DNA of 5,021 bases, taken from the NCBI GenBank assembly GCA_904501965.1, contig CAJGCS010000089.1, forward strand, positions 1 through 5,021. The letters run 5' to 3'. This stretch comes from an uncultured Bacilli bacterium. GTDB taxonomy: Bacteria > Bacillota_I > Bacilli_A > ML615J-28 > CAG-313. The notes under the pieces were generated by a model, which saw only the letters and a list, made by a program, of their open reading frames with translations, did not search any database and was not told where the DNA came from. Below, one piece after another: positions 1 to 5,021 of the stretch. The first letter of the stretch is position 1. Each line of letters begins with the position of its first letter. A program made the position numbers and the translations under genes.

Positions 1-838
1 CAGAAATACTATAGAATGGTACATTAGCTTCTCCTGCAACAGCTCTTGCAAGTAATGTTTTACCAGTACCTGGAGAACCAACTAATAATACACCTTTTGG
101 AATTCTAGCACCCATATCAAAGTATTTTTTAGGGTTCTTTAAGAAGTCAACTACTTCAACAAGTTCTTCTTTTTCTTCATCAAGTCCAGCAACATCTTTA
201 AATGTTGTAGTGCCTTTTTTAGAAAGTCTTGCACGTGATTTACCAAAGTCAAATGCTTGGTTATTTGATTTAGAGTTACTTCTAATTAAGAAGATAAACA
301 TTACAACGATAATAATAATTGGAATTAAAATAGAAAGTAACGCAATCCAGTCAAATGTTTTTCTTTCTGCAATTTGAAATTCAAAAATTTCTAAGCCATT
401 ATCTGGTAACGCACGATAATATGCTTGGAAAACAGCAAATTGCTCATTAGTTAATCTAATTGAAAAACCTTTATATGTATCAGATACTCCTTCTTTATAT
501 TCAGCATAAATATCCCAATTTCCATCATTACCATCACCAGCAACACCTGTTGCAGTAAGTTTAGAAATTCTTAATACATTTTCAGTTACTGTAATAATGA
601 TTTCGTTTCCTTCGCCATCTTTTTTAGGTATGCCGTTTTCATCTAGATCAAGTACATCTTTTTCTACAACTTCATAAATTTGATCATAAAGTTCATGTTC
701 AGATTTAAGTTGTAAAACTTTTTTACCTGCAGTAAGTGCATATACAACAATTGCAACTATCGCACCTAAAATAATTAAACCTATTAATATTTCGCCAAAG
801 CCTATTCTTCTTCTTGGTTTATTTTTTAATTCGGCCAT
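1..838 (-). CDS. ftsH: FtsH, ATP-dependent membrane zinc metalloprotease (N-terminal part, cut by the window edge)
   Basis: FtsH is a hexameric AAA+ protease anchored in the membrane that extracts and degrades misfolded or regulatory membrane and cytosolic proteins. The 279 visible residues run from the start to just past the Walker A motif. A basic N-terminus (KPRRR, 7-11) precedes a first membrane helix at about 14-36. An extracytoplasmic domain follows at about 37-164, then a second helix at about 165-186 and a cytoplasmic linker. The AAA+ domain opens with TTFKDVAGLDEEKEEL (211-226), ARIPKGVLLVG and Walker A GSPGTGKT (254-261), where the second position is Ser instead of the usual Pro. 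The fragment ends at AVAGEANVPFYSIS, a strong family match. Walker B, the SRH and the HEXXH zinc site would lie beyond position 1. The start at 838 has AGGAGG 4 nt upstream. It lies 8 bp after tilS, so both are probably one transcript. The extracytoplasmic domain (about 128 residues) is longer than the roughly 70-80 usual in E. coli or Bacillus. Identity is very secure. Confidence 0.97.
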   Translation of the reverse strand, partial: MAELKNKPRRRIGFGEILIGLIILGAIVAIVVYALTAGKKVLQLKSEHELYDQIYEVVEKDVLDLDENGIPKKDGEGNEIIITVTENVLRISKLTATGVAGDGNDGNWDIYAEYKEGVSDTYKGFSIRLTNEQFAVFQAYYRALPDNGLEIFEFQIAERKTFDWIALLSILIPIIIIVVMFIFLIRSNSKSNNQAFDFGKSRARLSKKGTTTFKDVAGLDEEKEELVEVVDFLKNPKKYFDMGARIPKGVLLVGSPGTGKTLLARAVAGEANVPFYSIS

Positions 839-849
839 ATTTCCTCCTA
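839..849 (-). promoter_or_regulatory. ftsH ribosome binding site overlapping the tilS stop codon
   Basis: On the minus strand the sequence reads TAGGAGGAAAT followed by the ftsH ATG. AGGAGG occupies 848-843, and its first two bases are the last two of the tilS TAG stop (849-847). A ribosome terminating on tilS therefore sits on the ftsH Shine-Dalgarno site, which suggests translational coupling (inference). The 4-nt spacing after GGAGG is at the short end of the normal range. Confidence 0.85.
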
Positions 850-2100
850 TCTTGTAATATATCCTAAGATATATAATATATTATCAAATTCATCACAAAG
901 AACGAGTGTATCTTTTCTTTGCATATATGGTACCTTTTTATCAGTTAAAAAATTACTTACTGATTTAGTACCTGTTTTTAGTTTAATTTTATCACCGTCA
1001 ACTCTTGTACGGATAATAATTGGAAAACTCTTAATATTATACCATAATGTTTTTGAACTTGCTGTTAAATAACAAATATTTTTATCGACTTTTATTTCTT
1101 GATTATTTAATAGTTTATAAATACCATCTTCATTAATTTTTAAATAAAAATCTTGTTTCGTTATATCTTCTTCTGTAAAAATTATAGTTTTATATTCTTT
1201 AATCATTGATAATTCATTATTTATACGTGTTACAATATTTTGCTTTTTAGAAATTATTTGTTTATAAATATCATCTAGACACACTCGTGATAATGAATAT
1301 TTTCTTAAAACTCTAAATAACACATGAATTCTTATATCTTCATCTAAACTTAAAAGATCATCTATCTTAAAGCTAACACTATTATTATTTACAGTAACTT
1401 TATTTTCTATAAACTCAACTTTTACTTTTTCTAGTAATTTATTGGCAGATAGAATAGTTTGGCTATATTTTTTAACAGCTTCAAATAAGTTTGGATTTTC
1501 TTCAAGTAATAATGGTATAACATGATGTCTAATTCTATTTCTTGTATAATCATCTAAAGAATTTGAAGAGTCTTCAAAGTAAGTAATATTATTTTCTTTT
1601 GCATACTCAATTAACTTATCTTTTGGTGTATATAAAAAAGGTCTATAAATATATATATCATCATTTAAAGTACATTGTTCTATTCCCGCATATCCTTTTA
1701 AAGATGATTGCTTTGTAAGTCTCATAAGAATTGTTTCAAGTAAATCATTTGCATGATGTGCAAGAAGAATATATTTTGCACCTGTTTCTTTTGCAACTTT
1801 TTTAAAAAACTCGAAACGTTTTTCTCTTGCCCACTCTTGAAAGTTTCCAACATATTCTTTTTCTAAAGTAAGAATATACAGTTTAATTTCTTTGTTTTTA
1901 CAAAACGACTCAATGTATTCTTGTTCAAAAACTGATTCTTTTCTTTTATTGTGGTTTACGTGTGCAACAATTATATTTTCTTTTTCAAATAAGTTTAGCG
2001 CAACATCTAGTAGAACACTAGAGTCAACTCCGCTAGAACAAGCAATAACCATTCGTTCATTATTAAGTTGTTCTTTAAAACTTTTAAACATTTCTTTCAT
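847..2100 (-). CDS. tilS: TilS, tRNA(Ile)-lysidine synthetase
   Basis: TilS ligates lysine to C34 of the CAU anticodon of tRNA-Ile2 using ATP, making lysidine so that the tRNA reads AUA and is charged with Ile. The enzyme is cytosolic and normally essential, and AUA is a common codon in a genome this A+T-rich. The N-terminal PP-loop (N-type ATP pyrophosphatase) domain has ACSSGVDSS at 20-28, HVNH at 47-50, AREKRFEFF at 91-99, HHANDLLETILMRL at 115-128, the RPFL segment at 153-156 and YTRNRIRHHVIPLL at 185-198. A middle helical region follows, and then a TilS C-terminal domain at about 362-417 with GTKSVSNFLTDKKVPYMQR. Length 417 is close to the E. coli protein (432) and shorter than Bacillus (472). 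The PP-loop reads SSGVDS where SGGxDS is usual. The start at 2100 is preferred because AAGG lies 6 nt upstream; Met4 and Met17 would sit too far from it. It is the first gene of the tilS-ftsH unit. Confidence 0.96.
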   Translation of the reverse strand: MKEMFKSFKEQLNNERMVIACSSGVDSSVLLDVALNLFEKENIIVAHVNHNKRKESVFEQEYIESFCKNKEIKLYILTLEKEYVGNFQEWAREKRFEFFKKVAKETGAKYILLAHHANDLLETILMRLTKQSSLKGYAGIEQCTLNDDIYIYRPFLYTPKDKLIEYAKENNITYFEDSSNSLDDYTRNRIRHHVIPLLLEENPNLFEAVKKYSQTILSANKLLEKVKVEFIENKVTVNNNSVSFKIDDLLSLDEDIRIHVLFRVLRKYSLSRVCLDDIYKQIISKKQNIVTRINNELSMIKEYKTIIFTEEDITKQDFYLKINEDGIYKLLNNQEIKVDKNICYLTASSKTLWYNIKSFPIIIRTRVDGDKIKLKTGTKSVSNFLTDKKVPYMQRKDTLVLCDEFDNILYILGYITR

Positions 2101-2112
2101 AATACACCTTTT
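2101..2112 (-). promoter_or_regulatory. tilS ribosome binding site
   Basis: The minus strand reads AAAAGGTGTATT directly before the ATG at 2100. The AAGG core (2110-2107) ends 6 nt from the start codon. This supports Met1 rather than the in-frame Met4, which would lie 15 nt from the core. Confidence 0.75.
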
Positions 2113-2124
2113 ACTTACTTATTT

Positions 2125-2133
2125 ATTATATCA
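2125..2133 (-). promoter_or_regulatory. Extended -10 promoter for tilS-ftsH
   Basis: The minus strand carries TGATATAAT, which is a perfect sigma-70/sigma-A -10 hexamer (TATAAT, 2130-2125) preceded by the extended TG motif with one intervening base. No good TTGACA-like -35 box sits at 16-18 bp; the corresponding bases read AAGTAA. This fits an extended -10 promoter that does not depend on -35 contacts. Transcription would start near 2118, giving a leader of about 18 nt before the tilS ATG. It sits directly after the terminator of the upstream operon, which supports its role. Confidence 0.72.
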
Positions 2134-2140
2134 TACATAT

Positions 2141-2160
2141 CTTAAAATTACTTAAAATTT
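2141..2160 (-). repeat. Tandem 10-bp direct repeat upstream of the tilS promoter
   Basis: The minus strand reads AATTTTAAGT then AATTTTAAGA: two head-to-tail 10-bp units (2160-2151 reads AAATTTTAAG, 2150-2141 TAATTTTAAG when cut on tens) that differ only at a boundary base. The period matches one helical turn and the repeat ends 7 bp upstream of the TG of the extended -10. It could be an UP-like A/T tract or an operator, or it could be chance in A+T-rich DNA. Confidence 0.5.
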
Positions 2161-2168
2161 GATATTAC

Positions 2169-2195
2169 AAAAAACCCTGCTTTACTTGCAAGGTT
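2169..2195 (-). terminator. Intrinsic terminator after ddl
   Basis: On the minus strand AACCTTGC (2195-2188) pairs with GCAGGGTT (2180-2173) through an 8-bp stem containing one T-G wobble. The loop is 7 nt (AAGTAAA), and a run of six T, two of them in the stem, extends to 2169. The first two stem bases are the last two of the ddl TAA stop codon, so the hairpin begins inside the stop codon. It should end the hydrolase-Mur ligase-ddl transcript before the tilS promoter. The opposite strand lacks a clean T tract, so I call it one-directional. Confidence 0.85.
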
Positions 2196-3315
2196 ATTTC
2201 TTTAGTTTAAGCGTTTTACTGTTTAAAATATTAGATGTAAATGATTTAACTTGCTTACTTTCTTTAGCTTTTTTTAGTATTGCTTCTTTTATTAACATAT
2301 CTAGTAGTGCTTTAAATGTAATACCTTCAGATTCATATAAATAGAATCCGTAAGATCCAGGAATTGTATTTACTTCATTAAAATAGACGATATCATTTTT
2401 CGTATCATATAAGTAATCTATTCTAATTACACCTTTTAAGTCAAGTATATTATAAATTAGCTTTGTATAATCAAAAATTTTTGTTTTTATTGACTTGTCT
2501 AACTGTACATTTATTATTCGGTTTGTATTTTCTTGTTTTTTGTTTTCTTGATATTTATCTAAAAAAGTTAAGAATTCATTTGTTGTTTTTACTTCTTCAA
2601 TATTTGATAAATAAAGTTCATCTTTATATTTAAAACATGCAATATTTAATTCTTTATAAGAATCGACTACTTCTTCTATTATTAATCTATCTGTATATTT
2701 AGATGCATTTAAAATACATCTTTCTAACTCATCAATGTTTTTGGCTTTTTCAATACCAATACTTGAACCAAGTCTTGCAGGTTTTATAATGACAGGAAAT
2801 CTTAAATTATCTTCTATTTTATTTAAGTTTTCATCTTTATTAAAACTTATATATTTAGGGGTATTGATTCCATATCTTGTTAAGATATCTTTTGTGTATA
2901 TTTTATCTTGACTAACTGCACTTCCATAGATTGAACTTGTAATATATGTTGCATTATAAAAATCAAGAATAGCTGAAATCGTACCATCTTCCACACCACA
3001 TCCGTGAACGACTGGAATAAATACATCGACTTTAACTTTCTTTTTACCTTTTATAATATATGTAACATCTGAAATATTCTTAAGCGTAACTTCCTTTGTG
3101 CTTTTAAATGTTCCTTTTTTAAATGTGTTTAAATCATATAAACACTTTCCTTGTAACATTTTATTATTCTTTGTTATATATATTAATTCGATATTATATT
3201 TATCTTTATCAAGTGCATTCAAGACTTGAAAACAAGAAATTATCGAAACATCATGTTCAACGGTTCTACCTCCAAATATCAAACAAACATTTAATTTATT
3301 TAAGTCTTTTTTCAT
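2194..3315 (-). CDS. ddl: D-alanine--D-alanine ligase family protein (ATP-grasp)
   Basis: Ddl joins two D-alanines with ATP in the cytosol; the dipeptide is the substrate of MurF. The N-terminal domain has LIFGGRTVEHDVS (12-24), with Glu20 at the position that binds the first D-Ala. HGCGVEDGT (104-112) and SAVSQDKIYTK (132-142) follow. The ATP-grasp part has VIIKPARLGSSIGI (175-188), a Lys-Tyr pair (254-255) in the omega-loop region typical of true D-Ala-D-Ala ligases, RID (298-300) and NEVNTIPG (313-320) for metal binding and catalysis. Two features are unusual. The segment after NTIPG reads SYGFYLYESEG, about four residues shorter than in classical Ddl, and lacks the FT-x-x-S pattern that contacts the acceptor D-Ala. 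The last 25 or so residues (347-373) are a Lys/Ser-rich tail beyond the normal end. Length 373 is normal for the family. The start overlaps the Mur ligase stop as ATGA, with AAGGAG at 3330-3325. Family is secure; D-Ala-D-Ala as the only product is probable. Confidence 0.9.
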   Translation of the reverse strand: MKKDLNKLNVCLIFGGRTVEHDVSIISCFQVLNALDKDKYNIELIYITKNNKMLQGKCLYDLNTFKKGTFKSTKEVTLKNISDVTYIIKGKKKVKVDVFIPVVHGCGVEDGTISAILDFYNATYITSSIYGSAVSQDKIYTKDILTRYGINTPKYISFNKDENLNKIEDNLRFPVIIKPARLGSSIGIEKAKNIDELERCILNASKYTDRLIIEEVVDSYKELNIACFKYKDELYLSNIEEVKTTNEFLTFLDKYQENKKQENTNRIINVQLDKSIKTKIFDYTKLIYNILDLKGVIRIDYLYDTKNDIVYFNEVNTIPGSYGFYLYESEGITFKALLDMLIKEAILKKAKESKQVKSFTSNILNSKTLKLKK

Positions 3316-4856
3316 TTCTTTCTTCTCCTTGCAAGATAATTATCAGGTAAATCATTTTCAATTAACAGAGCGATTTCTTCTGTTTTATATTTGCTTAAGA
3401 CTTGTAAATAAGCATCTTTAAAGCTTTTCACAAGTGTAACATTATTTAAATATTCTAGTTCTTTATATATATAAATACCACTATAAGAGTTAATTATATA
3501 TATATCATCAAACACATTTTTGATATGTCGTGCCACCTCTTTATTTATCTCTTCTGTCATTTTGCCAAGATCAACAATACCTGGAGTTATGATAACCTTT
3601 TTAAGGGGTATGTTTTTAATAACTTCGATGCTATTAATAAAACCATTTTTATTTGAATTATAAGCATCATCATATATATGTAAATTATCTACTTTTTCAT
3701 AGCTTAGCCGATGATTTAAAGGTCTGATATTTGATATTATTTTGCTAAACTCTGAATCGGTAATATTTATATTTTTTTCTCTTAATGCAAGGATTACACA
3801 GTATGATGCCAGGATATTTTTAATATTGTGTTTACCAAGTAACTGGGTAGTAACATCAACTATATTTTCTTTGTAATTTATTTTAAATGTAGTTTTCCCA
3901 TTATGTATTTTAATATCACTTGCATAAACTCCTGATTTATTTTGTTCGCTGAAAAAGTAAGTTTTCTTGTTTTTTAATGATTCTTCATCAATAAGAAGTG
4001 CATCTTTATTAATAATTGCATATGTATCTTCATTCATCCTGTTTATAAGCTCAAATTTGGCCGTTTTTACGTTTTCGAGCGTTTTGAATGTTTCCATGTG
4101 TTGATAACCAATATCACAAATTACGCCTATATCTGGTTTTATAAACTTTGTCATCTTGTCGATTTCTTTTAATCTATATGCGCCCATTTCGGCTATTAAT
4201 ATTTCTGTTTGATTGTTTAGGGTATCATTAATTGTTTTAGAAAGTCCCATTAAAGTATTATATGATTTAGGAGTAGATGTGGTAATGTATTTATTTTCTA
4301 AAATGTTTTTCAAAATGTTTTTAGTAGATGTTTTTCCATAGCTTCCAGTAATAGCTATTTTTATTAGGTTTTTGTTTTTTAAAAGTTTCTTTGATGCTTT
4401 CTTTTGGTAGTGATGTTTAATTAAAAGTTCAACTGGTAGGTTAATAAAGTTAATAATAATTAATATAAATGGATTAAGTAAATAGATTATTGAAAGTGTC
4501 TGTAGTTTATATTTAGAAACTATTAGGATAAAAATAAGTAAACATATATATGTTATAAGTAATCTTATTACTCGTTTTGTAAATTTAAGATTTATTACTA
4601 AATTATTTTTTAGAAGTATTATAATAATAGATATTATCATTCCACCAATATATAAATATGCATTGTTAAGAAAAGATATAAATACCATTATATAAAATAG
4701 ATAGTTATATTTTTTTAAAAAATAAAAGTCATAGAAACTTTTTATGTATTTTTTAGTATTATAGTGTTCTTGTTGAAATATTGTAAGTAAATAATATAAT
4801 CCTTTAAAAGATGAAATTGAAAGGGCAATTAGAAAACAAATTCTAACATATATCAT
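3312..4856 (-). CDS. Membrane-anchored MurF-like Mur ligase
   Basis: Mur ligases use ATP to form an amide bond; MurF adds D-Ala-D-Ala to the UDP-MurNAc peptide. The first 140 or so residues hold about five hydrophobic segments (near 5-25, 50-66, 67-83, 97-115 and 119-139). A short polar loop with QQEHYNTKKY (28-37) follows the first segment, and a basic linker follows the last. The Mur central domain starts at about 165 with the ATP-binding loop TGSYGKTST (170-178), TPKSYNT (195-201), EMGAY (223-227), His253 in GYQHMETF, AKFEL (266-270) with the likely carbamylated Lys, and GKHNIKN (341-347). The C-terminal domain has NHRLSY (381-386), DDAYNSN (396-402), TPGIVDLG (424-431) and IENDLPDNY (499-507). 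This pattern is MurF-like. The N-terminal UDP-binding domain of classical MurF is missing, replaced by membrane segments, so the acceptor is uncertain. The start at 4856 has TAGGAG 6 nt upstream. The gene overlaps the hydrolase by 14 bp and ddl by 4 bp, so dipeptide supply and ligation are encoded together. Confidence 0.85.
   Translation of the reverse strand: MIYVRICFLIALSISSFKGLYYLLTIFQQEHYNTKKYIKSFYDFYFLKKYNYLFYIMVFISFLNNAYLYIGGMIISIIIILLKNNLVINLKFTKRVIRLLITYICLLIFILIVSKYKLQTLSIIYLLNPFILIIINFINLPVELLIKHHYQKKASKKLLKNKNLIKIAITGSYGKTSTKNILKNILENKYITTSTPKSYNTLMGLSKTINDTLNNQTEILIAEMGAYRLKEIDKMTKFIKPDIGVICDIGYQHMETFKTLENVKTAKFELINRMNEDTYAIINKDALLIDEESLKNKKTYFFSEQNKSGVYASDIKIHNGKTTFKINYKENIVDVTTQLLGKHNIKNILASYCVILALREKNINITDSEFSKIISNIRPLNHRLSYEKVDNLHIYDDAYNSNKNGFINSIEVIKNIPLKKVIITPGIVDLGKMTEEINKEVARHIKNVFDDIYIINSYSGIYIYKELEYLNNVTLVKSFKDAYLQVLSKYKTEEIALLIENDLPDNYLARRRKK
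3325..3330 (-). promoter_or_regulatory. ddl ribosome binding site inside the Mur ligase 3' end
   Basis: AAGGAG on the minus strand lies 9 nt before the ddl ATG at 3315. It falls in the codons for the Ala-Arg-Arg-Arg-Lys-Lys end of the Mur ligase. Together with the ATGA stop/start overlap at 3315-3312 it points to translational coupling of the two genes. Confidence 0.8.
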
Positions 4857-5021
4857 ACTTAACTCCTAAGTAATTTGAAATAATTATATTAAATGTGTGT
4901 TTATTTTCAAGATATGGAAAATGCCCAGTATTTTCAAGAGTCACTAATCCACTATTTTTAATTAGTTTGTTCATAATTAAAGCATCTTTTATAGGTGTTT
5001 CTTTATCATCGCGTCCCCAGA
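4843..5021 (-). CDS. Alpha/beta-hydrolase, C-terminal fragment (cut by the window edge)
   Basis: Reading from 5019, an open frame of 58 residues ends at TAG (4845-4843). It starts WGRDDKETP (residues 1-9) and continues to GLVTLENTGHFPYLEN (25-39). The WGRDD segment matches the strand-end loop that carries the catalytic Asp in alpha/beta-hydrolases, and His33 in TGHFPYLE matches the catalytic His near the C-terminus. The serine nucleophile and most of the protein lie beyond the window, so the substrate cannot be told. It ends 14 bp inside the Mur ligase gene and is almost certainly co-transcribed with it. From memory, hydrolases of this type occur beside membrane Mur ligases and Ddl in other Bacillota; I cannot check this here. 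No signal peptide can be assessed in the fragment. The family call rests on two motifs in a short fragment. Confidence 0.75.
   Translation of the reverse strand, partial: WGRDDKETPIKDALIMNKLIKNSGLVTLENTGHFPYLENKHTFNIIISNYLGVKYDIC
4863..4868 (-). promoter_or_regulatory. Mur ligase ribosome binding site inside the hydrolase 3' end
   Basis: TAGGAG on the minus strand lies 6 nt before the Mur ligase ATG at 4856, within the Tyr-Leu-Gly-Val codons near the hydrolase C-terminus. It fixes the Mur ligase start and shows that the two frames overlap by 14 bp (4856-4843). Confidence 0.8.

Noticed and set aside
2050..2091. Met4 or Met17 as the tilS start
   Set aside because: The AAGG ribosome binding site is correctly spaced only for Met1 at 2100, and starting at Met17 would remove the helix before the PP-loop.
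1892..2155. Plus-strand open frame of 87 codons
   Set aside because: It lies antisense to the N-terminal part of tilS and the tilS promoter, has no recognisable motif, and its Ser/Phe/Leu-rich composition is what antisense A+T-rich coding DNA gives.
2159..2344. Plus-strand open frame of 61 codons
   Set aside because: It runs through the terminator and the ddl 3' end in antisense, and has no good ribosome binding site or family match.
2194..3315. Ddl as a vancomycin-resistance (VanA/VanC-type) ligase
   Set aside because: The omega-loop Lys-Tyr pair of D-Ala-D-Ala ligases is present and there are no vanH, vanX, vanT or vanRS genes beside it.
3123..3350. Plus-strand open frame of 75 codons
   Set aside because: It is antisense to the ddl 5' end and the ddl/Mur ligase junction, where the sense frames are clearly real genes.
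3312..4856. The membrane Mur ligase as a PgsB/CapB-type polyglutamate synthetase
   Set aside because: PgsB/CapB also has an N-terminal membrane segment and a Mur-like fold, but the ATP loop here is GSYGKTST with a DDAYNSN motif and a full MurF-like C-terminal domain, and its neighbour is Ddl rather than PgsC/PgsA.

Overview
The window is A+T-rich (about three-quarters A+T by eye) and compact, with every gene on the minus strand. Intergenic gaps are 8 bp or less except one of 93 bp. Codon use is strongly A/T-ending with AGA for Arg. All five Trp codons I located (two in ftsH, two in tilS, one in the hydrolase fragment) are TGG, and the Mur ligase gene ends in TGA. This suggests a low-GC Bacillota/Mycoplasmatota lineage using the standard bacterial code (Acholeplasma/Izemoplasma-like or Erysipelotrichia-like) rather than a Mycoplasma/Spiroplasma that reads TGA as Trp. 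The lineage is an inference.

Read in the direction of transcription (high to low coordinates), the first unit is a three-gene run: the C-terminal end of an alpha/beta-hydrolase (5019-4843, cut by the window edge), a membrane-anchored MurF-like Mur ligase (4856-3312) and a D-Ala-D-Ala ligase-family ATP-grasp enzyme (3315-2194). The reading frames overlap by 14 bp and 4 bp, so they are almost certainly one operon, which ends at an intrinsic terminator (2195-2169) whose stem begins inside the ddl stop codon. Ddl would make the dipeptide and the Mur ligase would attach it to an acceptor at the membrane. The Mur ligase has membrane helices where classical MurF has its UDP-binding domain, and the Ddl has a shortened acceptor-binding segment, so the cassette may not be simply the standard peptidoglycan pair.

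The second unit starts at an extended -10 promoter (TGATATAAT, 2133-2125) in the 93-bp gap. It contains tilS (2100-847, tRNA-Ile lysidine synthetase) and ftsH (838 to the left edge, N-terminal 279 residues of the membrane AAA+ protease). The tilS stop codon is embedded in the ftsH ribosome binding site. The tilS-ftsH order is a conserved Bacillota arrangement, here without the hpt gene that often lies between them.

I see no RNA genes, mobile elements, CRISPR arrays or plus-strand genes. The genes are recognisable families. The most interesting material is the hydrolase/Mur ligase/Ddl cassette and the atypical features of its two enzymes.
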